Assembly (NCBI GenBank): GCA_902802045.1
Contig: CADCKQ010000007.1
Span: 1-64,000 of the forward strand
Direction of reading: 5' to 3'
DNA length: 64,000 nucleotides
Origin: Oscillospiraceae bacterium
GTDB taxonomy: Bacteria > Bacillota > Clostridia > Oscillospirales > Oscillospiraceae
Of the stretch, positions 44,715-52,972 are shown in pieces. The translations under genes and the position numbers were made by a program. The notes under the pieces were generated by a model. That model was not told where the DNA came from. It was given only the letters and a program-made list of their open reading frames with translations, and ran no database searches. Positions within the stretch are counted from its first letter, which is position 1, and the number at the start of each line of letters is the position of its first letter.

Positions 44715-45959
44715 ATGGATTATTCTCACATCAAAATTACAGATCCTGAGATCTATGCTGCGATGCAAAGTGAGCTGTCCAGACAGAGAGACCACATAGA
44801 GCTGATAGCTTCTGAAAACTTTGTAAGCCCTGCAGTTATGGAAGCAATGGGCAGTCATCTCACCAACAAGTATGCTGAAGGATATCCTGCAGCGCGATAC
44901 TACGGCGGCTGTGAGTATGTGGATGTGGTCGAGACGCTTGCACGCGACAGAGCGGTCAGACTCTTCGGAGCTGATCATGCAAATGTGCAGCCTCATTCCG
45001 GTTCCCAGGCAAATGTTGCAGTATATCTTGCACTGCTGAAACCCGGAGACACCATACTCGGGATGAATCTGAGCCACGGCGGACATCTGACTCACGGCTC
45101 TAAGGCATCCATCTCCGGCAAGTATTTCAATGCTTCTTTTTACGGGGTCAATCTTGAGACAGAGCTTATTGATTATGATCTGGTCAGAGAAGCCGCTTTA
45201 AAGACCCGGCCAAAGCTGATTATTGCAGGAGCCAGTGCCTATCCGAGATTTATAGATTTTGCAAAATTCCGCGAGATAGCGGATGAGGTCGGTGCATATC
45301 TTATGGTAGACATGGCGCATGTTGCGGGGCTTGTAGCCGCAGGCCTTCATCCAAATCCGGTACCGTATGCCGATGTTGTCACCACAACGACGCACAAGAC
45401 TTTGAGAGGCCCTAGAGGAGCATTGATATTGTGCCGCGATGAGCTATCAAAGAAGATAGATTCTGCAGTTTTCCCCGGAACACAGGGGGGCCCCTTGATG
45501 CATGTAATTGCAGCAAAAGCAGTTTGCTTTAAAGAGGCACTTTCGCCTGAATTCAAGGAGTATCAGAAACAGATCGTTTCAAACTGCAAGGCTCTCGCCG
45601 ATGCCCTCAAGGAGGGCGGAGTCAGGCTTGTTTCGGGCGGAACAGATAATCACATGATACTTGCGGATGTATACAGTATGGGCAGAACAGGAGCGGAAGT
45701 ACAGAACCTCCTGGATACGGCCAATATTACCGCAAATAAAAATACGATACCGAACGAAACGCTCTCGGTCAAAGTCACCTCAGGTATGCGCTTCGGCACC
45801 CCTGCGGTTACCACAAGGGGAATGAAAGAGGACGAAATGCGCAGGATAGCATCCATGATAACCGATGTCATAAAATACGGTGAAGATGCAGTGCCTGCTG
45901 TCAAGGAGAAGGTTATTGAGCTGACTTCTGAATTCCCGCTGTATAACGGGATAATATAA
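44715..45959 (+). CDS. glyA: Serine hydroxymethyltransferase
   Basis: 414 residues, standard length. ATG directly after mrp. PLP-binding [16 protein letters not shown] with the Schiff-base lysine, plus [20 protein letters not shown] and [17 protein letters not shown] near the N-terminus. It converts serine to glycine and charges tetrahydrofolate. In an operon with mrp. A short promoter-terminator unit follows. Confidence 0.97.
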   Translation: MDYSHIKITDPEIYAAMQSELSRQRDHIELIASENFVSPAVMEAMGSHLTNKYAEGYPAARYYGGCEYVDVVETLARDRAVRLFGADHANVQPHSGSQANVAVYLALLKPGDTILGMNLSHGGHLTHGSKASISGKYFNASFYGVNLETELIDYDLVREAALKTRPKLIIAGASAYPRFIDFAKFREIADEVGAYLMVDMAHVAGLVAAGLHPNPVPYADVVTTTTHKTLRGPRGALILCRDELSKKIDSAVFPGTQGGPLMHVIAAKAVCFKEALSPEFKEYQKQIVSNCKALADALKEGGVRLVSGGTDNHMILADVYSMGRTGAEVQNLLDTANITANKNTIPNETLSVKVTSGMRFGTPAVTTRGMKEDEMRRIASMITDVIKYGEDAVPAVKEKVIELTSEFPLYNGII

Positions 45960-45974
45960 AATGAAAAATAGCCT

Positions 45975-46003
45975 TTGAGCAACGAACTTATGGGCAATAT
46001 AAT
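45975..46003 (+). promoter_or_regulatory. Promoter-like element after glyA
   Basis: TTGAGC at 45975-45980, 17-base spacer, TATAAT at 45998-46003, with no protein gene downstream until 46363. Confidence 0.45.
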
Positions 46004-46009
46004 ATCAAC

Positions 46010-46092
46010 CTGAGTGAAAGATATTCTCAAGAGCTGACAACAATGATAAAGACCACATCTTAGGGGTAAGATCCTAAGATGTGGTCTTTTTA
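46010..46092 (+). ncRNA. Candidate small RNA of about 80 nt between glyA and gntR
   Basis: A promoter at 45975-46003 and a strong terminator at 46047-46092 frame about 80 bases that hold no gene with a start and ribosome site. A short GTG-initiated run (GTG AAA GAT ATT...) stops after 7 codons. This could equally be the 3' tail of the glyA message. No Rfam family could be tested. Confidence 0.4.
46047..46092 (+). terminator. Terminator of glyA and of the candidate small RNA
   Basis: AAAGACCACATCTTAGG pairs with CCTAAGATGTGGTCTTT around GGTAAGAT, ending in TTTTT. Confidence 0.85.
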
Positions 46093-46295
46093 CTTGCTCT
46101 ATTATCATTTTTGAATCAGAAGAGTTTCTTTGTATAAAGCATTACGAATTGATTTGCACAGCCCTTTGATCTCCATGATAACCACCACAGATAACGACAA
46201 AAAATATATCTAAGTAGTGATTCAATTGTTAATAGAAGGCGGATGTATCTGCAAATAAAATGAAGTTTCAATTATAAAAATATTTCAAAAAGCTG
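46093..46295. other. AT-rich intergenic region before the gntR operon
   Basis: About 200 bases with no open frame of note and no hairpin I can support; it ends in the promoter for gntR. Confidence 0.5.
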
Positions 46296-46324
46296 TTGAC
46301 ATAGCTGAAAGCGTGTGTTATTGT
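46296..46324 (+). promoter_or_regulatory. Promoter of the gntR-ABC operon
   Basis: TTGACA at 46296-46301, 17-base spacer, TATTGT at 46319-46324. The -10 box lies inside a large palindrome. Confidence 0.75.
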
Positions 46325-46350
46325 ATTAATCGCTTAATACAATAACACAC
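46313..46350. promoter_or_regulatory. Perfect palindromic operator for the adjacent GntR protein
   Basis: GTGTGTTATTGTATTAA and its exact inverse flank TCGC. It covers the -10 box and transcript start, so a bound GntR dimer would shut the promoter and autoregulate the operon. Confidence 0.75.
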
Positions 46351-46362
46351 AGGAGGTTCCAC

Positions 46363-46731
46363 ATGGACTTTGTTTTTCAGGGTTCCCGGCCGATCTGGCA
46401 GCAGCTCACCGAACAGCTTCGGCAGCGGATCGTGACCGGTGTGTATCCGCCAGGGTCCCGGTTCCCTGCAGTTCGTGAGCTGGCGCAGGAAGCGGGTGTC
46501 AACCCGAATACCATGCAGCGCGCCATGGCCCAGCTGGAAGCGGATGGTCTGCTGATAACGAACCGGACCCAGGGGCGGACCGTCACCGATCAACCATTCG
46601 CGCTGGATGAAATGCGACGGCAGCTAGCCGAGACGCATATCGAAAACTATTTTCAAGAAATGAAGGCTCTGGGTTTCGACCGCGACGCCGCGGTGAAACT
46701 GCTCGGAGAGAAAGGAACGAACAATGAGTAA
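46363..46731 (+). CDS. GntR-family regulator, YtrA subfamily
   Basis: 122 residues, the short form without an effector domain. RBS AGGAGG. N-terminal winged helix: RPIWQQLTEQLRQRIVTGVY, GSRFPAVRELAQEAGVNPNT and MQRAMAQLEADGLLITNRTQ. YtrA proteins repress their own ABC transporter operon, often in response to cell-wall stress. The 3' end overlaps the ATPase start by 8 bases. Confidence 0.93.
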   Translation: MDFVFQGSRPIWQQLTEQLRQRIVTGVYPPGSRFPAVRELAQEAGVNPNTMQRAMAQLEADGLLITNRTQGRTVTDQPFALDEMRRQLAETHIENYFQEMKALGFDRDAAVKLLGEKGTNNE

Positions 46732-47458
46732 TGAATTGGTTAGATGCTCTGCTCTGACCCGAAATTTCGGCCCGATTCTGGCACTTGACCATATTGATCT
46801 GGTTCTGGAGCCGGGGAAGATTATCGGGCTTCTCGGCCCGAACGGTTCCGGCAAGACAACGCTGATCAAAATCTTTAACGGGCTCCTTCAGCCGACCTCA
46901 GGCTCTGTCCTCATCGACGGAAAGCAACCCGGCCCTGCAACCAAGAAGCTGATCAGTTACCTGCCCGACCGCGGCTATTTCCCTGAGTGGATGAAGGTGG
47001 GGGACATGATCGATCTGTTTGGTGACTTCTACAATGATTTTGACCGCGTGAAAGCCGAAGACATGTGCCGCGCTCTGCAGCTGGATCTTGCACTCCCGAT
47101 CAAGACGCTTTCCAAAGGGACCAAGGAGAAGATGCAGCTGATGCTGGTTATGAGCCGCAACGCGCAGCTTTACCTGCTGGACGAGCCTATCGCCGGCGTA
47201 GACCCTGCCGCGCGTGATTTCATTATGCAAACGATTCTGACGAACTACAATGAGACAGGTTCTGTGCTGATCTCCACACATCTCATCTCTGATGTGGAGC
47301 AGGTGCTGGATGAGGCGGTCTTCCTCCAGCAGGGCCGTGTGGTCCTGCAGGAATCGGTCGACAGTATCCGGGAACGCACCGGAAAAAGCGTGGATGATCT
47401 CTTCCGCGAGATGTTCCGCGCGGGAAACTGGGAAGGAGGCAACAACAATGCTAGGTAA
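46724..47458 (+). CDS. ABC transporter ATP-binding protein
   Basis: 244 residues, ATG within the end of the GntR gene. Walker A LGPNGSGKTT, signature LSKGTKEKMQLMLVMS (a variant LSKG in place of LSGG, usual for YtrB-like proteins) and Walker B LYLLDEPIAGVD. Forms an exporter with the following membrane protein. YtrB-type systems are induced by wall-acting drugs; this is family knowledge. Overlaps the permease by 11 bases. Confidence 0.92.
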   Translation: MSNELVRCSALTRNFGPILALDHIDLVLEPGKIIGLLGPNGSGKTTLIKIFNGLLQPTSGSVLIDGKQPGPATKKLISYLPDRGYFPEWMKVGDMIDLFGDFYNDFDRVKAEDMCRALQLDLALPIKTLSKGTKEKMQLMLVMSRNAQLYLLDEPIAGVDPAARDFIMQTILTNYNETGSVLISTHLISDVEQVLDEAVFLQQGRVVLQESVDSIRERTGKSVDDLFREMFRAGNWEGGNNNAR

Positions 47459-48275
47459 ATTGATGAAGTATGATCTCCGTTCATGCCTGCGGAAATTCTG
47501 GATGCTCTGGGCTGGACTGGCGGCGCTGGCCGTGCTGAACGGATACACGATCAATCATGTGCTGGACAACAGCAGATTTGACGGATTACTCGCATTTCTC
47601 TTCGGGGTTCTGCCGCTGATTCTATTCTTTGTGCTCGGTATCGCGACCGCGATCCTGATTCTGGTGTTCATCTGTGACCGCTTTTACAAAGGTCTGCTCG
47701 GCGATGAGGGTTATCTCGCTTTCACGCTCCCGGTCAGCTCTGCGGAGCACATCGCGTCCAAAGCACTGGTCTCCCTGATCCTCGTTGTTATCAGCGGCGT
47801 CGTTGTGGTCATCAGCGCCATCCTTCTCTTCTCCGTCGGCGATTGGAGCAATTTCTCCTCATTCTTGACTAGCGCTGCTCAGAGAATCCGTGAGATCTCC
47901 TGGCCGAAAGGAACCTTCGGTCTTGTGGTGGAGGGAATCGTTTTCTTCCTGGTCGGTAGCTTGGCGCAGACCCTGCACATCTATCTGGCCATCGCCATCG
48001 GGCACCTCGCCAGGAAGCACCGTGTTGCTTACGCGATCCTCGCCTACATTGGGATCAACATAGCTCTCTCGATCATCCTCAACATCATCGGCAGTCACGG
48101 ACTAAGCTTCCTGGAGAACCTTTCGTTCTTTATGGTCGATGCCTCGGGCTTCCACGGGAGCCTCCGCGATGTACTGCTCGCCGGCGCCTCGCTGATCCTG
48201 AGCCAGATCGTCCTCTGCGCCACTTTCTTCTTTGGCACCAAGGCAATCCTTGATCACAGACTCAATCTGGAATAA
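47448..48275 (+). CDS. ABC-type membrane permease paired with the GntR-controlled ATPase
   Basis: About 275 residues from the ATG at 47448 with GGAAGGAGG upstream. About six helices (LAFLFGVLPLILFFVLGIAT, ALVSLILVVISGVVVVISAI, LSIILNIIGSHGLSFLENLS). No sequence family name is certain; it is a membrane partner by context. This three-gene block has more GC-rich codon use than its flanks, suggesting possible transfer. A bidirectional terminator follows. Confidence 0.85.
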   Translation: MLGKLMKYDLRSCLRKFWMLWAGLAALAVLNGYTINHVLDNSRFDGLLAFLFGVLPLILFFVLGIATAILILVFICDRFYKGLLGDEGYLAFTLPVSSAEHIASKALVSLILVVISGVVVVISAILLFSVGDWSNFSSFLTSAAQRIREISWPKGTFGLVVEGIVFFLVGSLAQTLHIYLAIAIGHLARKHRVAYAILAYIGINIALSIILNIIGSHGLSFLENLSFFMVDASGFHGSLRDVLLAGASLILSQIVLCATFFFGTKAILDHRLNLE

Positions 48276-48337
48276 TACGCACCAAGATTAAAGAATTGTT
48301 TCTTTATTATCACTGTATAATGGGAAAATACAAAAAG

Positions 48338-48366
48338 AAAAGCAGCCATACGGCTGCTTTTTTATT
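48338..48366. terminator. Bidirectional terminator
   Basis: AAAAGCAGCC pairs with GGCTGCTTTTTT around ATAC; it ends the ABC operon and the convergent degV gene. Confidence 0.85.
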
Positions 48367-48374
48367 TGTAATTA

Positions 48375-49226
48375 TTATTCGTTTATAAACAGGACTCCCA
48401 GGCAACCCGGGCCGCAATGGCTGGCAACAGTGCATCCTGCATAAGTGTGGTGGATCTCCCTCGGATTAACCTCTTGCTGAACGTATTCAATGAGTTCACT
48501 GATGATTTCCTGATCTATTCCGCCGCTCTCGGTAATGAAAACATGGCCGGGTCTGATTTTCTTTCCGGCGATACGCTCTTTGACATATTGCATATAAAAT
48601 GCTTTCGAGTTACCGCGGTATTTCTTGTATACTCCGAGCTCTTTGTTTTTCATTTCAAGCCCCGGCTTAAGCCCCAGGATATTAGCTGCCATTGCAGCAA
48701 CACCTGAGCACCTTCCGCCTTTTGCCATGAATTTCAGGGTATCAAGTACAAAGCTCGTGTCTGTTTTCGGACGGATCTCATCTTCAATATACCTGACGAT
48801 CTCAGTTGGGGACATCCCGCGCCCAGCAGCTTCTGCTGCTTCTATCATCTCCAGGAGAACTCCGCTTGAGAGCATCTCGCTGTCGATAACATGTACACCC
48901 TTCAATGCTTCAGCAGCCAAGCATGCTGCGCTGTATGTTCCTGAAAGGGCAGAACTGATATCAAAATGGATGATCTCATAACCTTCATTTATGAAAGGCT
49001 TGAAGAAATCGAGAAACTGGGCTATATTCGGCGCAGCTGTCGCAGGGAGAGACCCGTCTTCGTAGAAAGCTTTGTACATGTCCTCTACGGAGAAGTTGAC
49101 TCCGTCGAGATAATTTTCTTCCTTCAGAGTAATCGTGAGAGGTATGATCTTGAAATTATAGCGCTCCTTAAGATCAGCAGGGACATCACAAGTGCTGTCT
49201 GCAGTAATCAGGATCTTATTTGTCAT
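48375..49226 (-). CDS. DegV/FakB-family fatty-acid-binding protein
   Basis: About 283 residues. I prefer the ATG at 49226 with AAGGA 7 bases upstream; a TTG two codons earlier also opens the frame. The N-terminus ILITADSTCDVPADLKERYN and a Ser/Thr-lined pocket with ISSALSGTYSAACLAAEALK fit FakB, which presents fatty acids to a kinase for phosphorylation and use in phospholipids. The end reads VASHCGPGCLGVLF. Overlaps the sortase gene by 11 bases. No FakA is present. Confidence 0.9.
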   Translation of the reverse strand: MTNKILITADSTCDVPADLKERYNFKIIPLTITLKEENYLDGVNFSVEDMYKAFYEDGSLPATAAPNIAQFLDFFKPFINEGYEIIHFDISSALSGTYSAACLAAEALKGVHVIDSEMLSSGVLLEMIEAAEAAGRGMSPTEIVRYIEDEIRPKTDTSFVLDTLKFMAKGGRCSGVAAMAANILGLKPGLEMKNKELGVYKKYRGNSKAFYMQYVKERIAGKKIRPGHVFITESGGIDQEIISELIEYVQQEVNPREIHHTYAGCTVASHCGPGCLGVLFINE

Positions 49227-50067
49227 TCCCAAGTCCTTTGTCTCCGATAGGGACCAGTTTGCACTGAACTACAAACCTGGCGTCATTGTATTCATATGTA
49301 CATGTTGAAAGGGTAACTATATTATCCTTGACATCGACACTCACGCCGGTTTCAACAAGGGAGTTTCCGGAGCATTTGTCGAGATAACTGCGGAACGCAT
49401 TGTCATCATTAAATGTGATCGTATACGCGTCCGAATCGTAGTCGGTAATGTATGCTGAAAAGACAACGAGCTTGTAGTCCTGATCCGGAGTCATCAGATA
49501 AAGAGTTTTGTGCTCGTTATAGTATTTCGAATCCTTATAGCTTGTAAGTGATCTGAACATCGAGCCGTCCAGCATATTATGACCGTATATTATGGTATTC
49601 CGGCTTGAAAAATCTTTCTGGTTCAGACAGTTAGCAAACAGCGAACCGCCCGCATTGTATGTTCCGTCGTAGAGAGTATAGATATAATCGTCGTTGTCCT
49701 CGCCGATAAGGACCGGATAGTCGATGACTGTGTTTTCGCTGTAAAGCCAGCCTATTATGTCCTTGTTAATATCATTCAGCTTATCAAAATCCACTTCTTT
49801 TGGAGGATACTCTATGACGTCCGGGTCAGCGGAAACCTCGGGATCCGGAAGAGATGAAGGCGCTGCGGTAGCGGTTACTTTTCCGGACAGACTGTCATAT
49901 GCCTCGCGGCTTTCGCGATACGATCTGACACTGTTTGCCAGCTTGTATCCGCTGAAGAGGAATATGACCAGGCACACTGCAACTAAAGCAATAAGCAGTC
50001 CGCGCTTAAGGGCTCCGTTTTTCGCTTCCTTATTCGCTGACGGATCTTTAATTTTTTTATCAGCCAT
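49216..50067 (-). CDS. srtB: Class B sortase
   Basis: About 283 residues from the ATG at 50067 (AGGAA close upstream). N-terminal helix (GLLIALVAVCLVIFLFSGYK), then the sortase barrel: DIIGWLYSENTVIDYPVLIG, NTIIYGHNMLDGSMFRSL with the catalytic His, and IVTLSTCTYEYNDARFVVQC with the catalytic Cys and the Arg. SrtB enzymes anchor proteins (often heme-iron proteins) to the wall via NPQTN-like signals. No substrate with such a motif is visible nearby; the promoter is at 50102-50129. Confidence 0.93.
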   Translation of the reverse strand: MADKKIKDPSANKEAKNGALKRGLLIALVAVCLVIFLFSGYKLANSVRSYRESREAYDSLSGKVTATAAPSSLPDPEVSADPDVIEYPPKEVDFDKLNDINKDIIGWLYSENTVIDYPVLIGEDNDDYIYTLYDGTYNAGGSLFANCLNQKDFSSRNTIIYGHNMLDGSMFRSLTSYKDSKYYNEHKTLYLMTPDQDYKLVVFSAYITDYDSDAYTITFNDDNAFRSYLDKCSGNSLVETGVSVDVKDNIVTLSTCTYEYNDARFVVQCKLVPIGDKGLGNDK

Positions 50068-50101
50068 GATTTCCTGCCTCACAATAATGATTTAACAATT
50101 A

Positions 50102-50129
50102 ATTATAGCAAATAATATAGAAAAAGCAA
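50102..50129 (-). promoter_or_regulatory. Promoter of srtB-degV
   Basis: Reverse strand TTGCTT, 16-base spacer, TATAAT, about 35 bases before the start. Confidence 0.6.
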
Positions 50130-50161
50130 TATTTTCTGAATCTGTGTCTGTCCCGGGCATG

Positions 50162-50190
50162 TTGCGCCCGCGGCCAGTTCGTGATATAAT
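50162..50190 (+). promoter_or_regulatory. Promoter of the second degV gene
   Basis: TTGCGC at 50162-50167, 17-base spacer, TATAAT at 50185-50190. Divergent with the srtB promoter. Confidence 0.55.
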
Positions 50191-50227
50191 TTACAATAAT
50201 AAAGCTACTGAAAGAAGGATACAGTTA

Positions 50228-51115
50228 ATGGGTGATTATGTCTTGAGTTGCTGCTCAACAGCTGACCTTACGAAAGAACACTTTGCCGCCAGGGGAATAT
50301 ACTATGTATGTTTCCACTATGAGCTTGACGGTGTCGAGCATCCTGACGATCTCGGGGAGTCTATTCCTTTTCCGGATTTTTACAAGGCTATTGAAGACGG
50401 CGCGATGACCAAGACTTCGCAAGTCAATACAGACCAGTATATAGCTCATTTCACGCCTTTTCTTGAGGCGGGAAAGGATATAATCCATGTCTGCCTTTCA
50501 TCGGGCATCAGCGGCACGATCAACTCTGCCAAAAGCGCAGCAGAACTCTTAAAAGAAAAAATCCCAGAGAGAAAGATATATATAATAGATTCCCTCGGCG
50601 CTTCCTCAGGCTACGGGCTTTTGATGGATTATGCCGCGGACAAAAGGGATGAGGGCATGAATGTTGATGAGTGCGCACGGTGGATAGAAGAGCATAAGCT
50701 CAATCTGCACCACTGGTTCTTTTCCACGACGCTCAAGTATTTTGTCAGAGGCGGAAGGATCTCCAAGACAGCCGGCGTCTTCGGCGGATTGCTCGATATC
50801 TGCCCTCTGATGAATATGGACAACCTCGGGAGACTCATCCCCAGATATAAGATCCGCACAAAGAAAAAAGTTATCAATGCAATAGTGAATAAAATGGAAG
50901 AGTGCGCTGACGACGGTATCAACTACAGCGGCAAGTGCTATATTTCACAGGCAGGCTGTTATGATGATGCCAGAGCTGTTGCAGATCTTATCGAGGAGCG
51001 TTTTAAAAAGTTAAACGGTAAAGTTGAGATATATTATGTCGGAACGACTATAGGCAGCCACACAGGCCCGGGAACGGTAGCACTGTTCTTCATGGGAAGC
51101 AGGAGGATCGATTAA
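50228..51115 (+). CDS. DegV/FakB-family protein (second copy)
   Basis: About 295 residues from the ATG at 50228, RBS AGAAGGA; the upstream open frame covers the promoter. N-terminus GDYVLSCCSTADLTKEHFAA and a pocket with SSGISGTINSAKSAAELLKE. Its C-terminus GTTIGSHTGPGTVALFFMG matches DegV. The copies are clearly diverged. Convergent with trmL, overlapping it by 4 bases. Confidence 0.9.
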   Translation: MGDYVLSCCSTADLTKEHFAARGIYYVCFHYELDGVEHPDDLGESIPFPDFYKAIEDGAMTKTSQVNTDQYIAHFTPFLEAGKDIIHVCLSSGISGTINSAKSAAELLKEKIPERKIYIIDSLGASSGYGLLMDYAADKRDEGMNVDECARWIEEHKLNLHHWFFSTTLKYFVRGGRISKTAGVFGGLLDICPLMNMDNLGRLIPRYKIRTKKKVINAIVNKMEECADDGINYSGKCYISQAGCYDDARAVADLIEERFKKLNGKVEIYYVGTTIGSHTGPGTVALFFMGSRRID

Positions 51116-51597
51116 GATCCCGCCATCTCACCGAAACCTTTAAGCCCGGGAAAACCTTGCTGTCTCAAGGCTTCATAACACAAGATCGCCACGGAGTTTG
51201 AAAGATTCAGACTCCGTGCGTCATCTATCATGGGAATGCGAATACAGCGGGCTCTGTATTTTTCTCTGAGAGAGAGAGGCAACCCTGCTGTTTCTTTGCC
51301 GAAGAGAATGGAGATATTTCCGCTTAAGTCTGCGCTTGAATAGTCACGCGGGGCCTTTGTTGTTGCAAGAAATATATTATCATCCCCGTTTTTTTCGAAA
51401 TAATCGGCGATGTTTTCATAGACCGAGATGTCGACAAGATGCCAGTAGTCCAGGCCTGCCCGTTTTACTGCTTTGTCCGATATATCGAATCCCAGAGGCT
51501 TTACAAGATGCAGCCTTGCTCCTGTACAAGCACAAGTTCTGGCTACTGCTCCGGTATTAAAGGGAATCTCCGGTTCAACAAGCACTATATTTATCAT
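51112..51597 (-). CDS. trmL: tRNA (cytidine/uridine-34 2'-O)-methyltransferase TrmL
   Basis: 161 residues, the TrmL length. ATG with AAAGGACA upstream. SPOUT knot motifs: MINIVLVEPEIPFNTGAVAR, ILFGKETAGLP and RIPMIDDARSLNLSNSVAIL. It methylates the wobble base of tRNA-Leu. Single gene. Confidence 0.94.
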   Translation of the reverse strand: MINIVLVEPEIPFNTGAVARTCACTGARLHLVKPLGFDISDKAVKRAGLDYWHLVDISVYENIADYFEKNGDDNIFLATTKAPRDYSSADLSGNISILFGKETAGLPLSLREKYRARCIRIPMIDDARSLNLSNSVAILCYEALRQQGFPGLKGFGEMAGS

Positions 51598-51648
51598 TAC
51601 GGCATGTCCTTTCGCTTAATCGCGTCACTCAAACTCTGTATGAACAAA

Positions 51649-51679
51649 TTGCACAAATTTTTGAAAAAATTTTGTGCAT
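51649..51679. promoter_or_regulatory. AT-rich palindrome upstream of the dehydratase operon
   Basis: TTGCACAAATTTTT and AAAAAATTTTGTGCA form an imperfect inverted repeat, about 25 bases upstream of the -35 box at 51704. A candidate activator or redox-regulator site; not a close match to Rex or Fnr consensus as I know them. Confidence 0.35.
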
Positions 51680-51703
51680 ATCTGACAAAAAATCAATCAT
51701 TGT

Positions 51704-51732
51704 TTGACGAAGTTTAACATGATTCTTATAAT
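51704..51732 (+). promoter_or_regulatory. Promoter of the dehydratase-like operon
   Basis: TTGACG at 51704-51709, 17-base spacer, TATAAT at 51727-51732. Confidence 0.7.
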
Positions 51733-51775
51733 TAATTGGGTGTTTATCGAAAAAACTGTTAAGGGGTGGTTAATT

Positions 51776-52972
51776 TTGAAAGATCTCAAGCATCTGATCT
51801 ATCTTGAAAACCTGCTGCAGAACGCCAACAACGAACTGATAACGCAGGCCAAAAGCGAGGGGAAGATCTGTGTGGGCTATCTCTGCGAGAACTCACCGGA
51901 GCCTCTTCTGAACGTCGGCAACGCATTCTCCGTAAGACTTACGGCGCCCAACTCCGGAAGTATGGATATCGCCACATATTATATGACGAACCTTCTCTGC
52001 GAGACAAGCCGGGCGATCCTTGAAAGGGCGGTAGAAGGCGGTTTTAATTTTGCTGACTGTCTCATTACTCCGGACGGATGTACGATGCTTAATCGCGGGG
52101 CCGAGAATATCGAACTGCTTCACGCCATGGGCAAGGATAATGATAAGTTTTTCTATCAGTACATGGAAATACCGATGAAAGCAGACGAGAACGGTGTCTC
52201 GCTGTTAAAGGTACAGAGCGAGAACCATATTCTGAAGCCCTTGCACGAGGTATATGGAGTAGATATTTCAGAGGAATCTATCAGGAAATCTGTTGCGGAC
52301 CACAACGAGATATGCAATATCATACGGCAGCTCGGCGATTTCCGCAAGGAGGAAAAACCGAGAATAACCGGGTACGAATTTGCGGTTATTACTCTGGCGA
52401 CATACAGAGCTCCCAAATATCTGCTTAAGGATATACTGAATGAGACTCTTGAAGAAGTGAAAACGCGTGAACCGGATGAAAAGGCTTACCGGGCCAGGGT
52501 CCTTGTTGTCGGATCGGAGGGCGATGACCCCGAATTCATTAAACTGATTGAGGATACCGGAGCATATGTTTGTGCGGACCGCTACTGCTTCGGTTCCCTG
52601 CCGGGCAGAGACCCGATAATTCTCAACGACGAGGAAGACGCACTCACGCAGATCTGCAGACAGTATACGATGCGCGCCCAATGCCCGAGATATATGAATA
52701 TGGAGAAAGTATACGGGCGGAAACAGTATGTATACGACCTGGCAAAAGAATACAAGGCAGACGGCGTCTTATACCAGCAGATCAAGTTCTGTGACCCGTG
52801 GGCTTACGAGAGAACATTGGGCTCCGCAATGCTCAGGGATGATTACGGCATGCCGGTGCTTTCCGTTGACAGGCCGTACAACATAAAATCATCTATGGGA
52901 CAGATGAGGACACGTGTGCAGGCCTTCGTCGAGAGCCTTGAGATCAAAAAGATACAGGGAGGCGCGAAATAA
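51776..52972 (+). CDS. 2-hydroxyacyl-CoA dehydratase-like subunit
   Basis: About 398 residues from a TTG at 51776 with AAGGGGTGG upstream; the longer frame overlaps the promoter. The order GYLCENSPEPLLNVGNAFSV, then ADCLITPDGCTMLNRG and later GVLYQQIKFCDPWAYER follows the HgdB/BcrC-type fold with Cys ligands for a 4Fe-4S cluster. Such enzymes remove water from 2-hydroxyacyl-CoA after a one-electron kick from an ATP-driven activator. No activator gene lies beside it. Its A-less overlap with the next gene (1 base) ties the pair together. Confidence 0.8.
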   Translation: MKDLKHLIYLENLLQNANNELITQAKSEGKICVGYLCENSPEPLLNVGNAFSVRLTAPNSGSMDIATYYMTNLLCETSRAILERAVEGGFNFADCLITPDGCTMLNRGAENIELLHAMGKDNDKFFYQYMEIPMKADENGVSLLKVQSENHILKPLHEVYGVDISEESIRKSVADHNEICNIIRQLGDFRKEEKPRITGYEFAVITLATYRAPKYLLKDILNETLEEVKTREPDEKAYRARVLVVGSEGDDPEFIKLIEDTGAYVCADRYCFGSLPGRDPIILNDEEDALTQICRQYTMRAQCPRYMNMEKVYGRKQYVYDLAKEYKADGVLYQQIKFCDPWAYERTLGSAMLRDDYGMPVLSVDRPYNIKSSMGQMRTRVQAFVESLEIKKIQGGAK

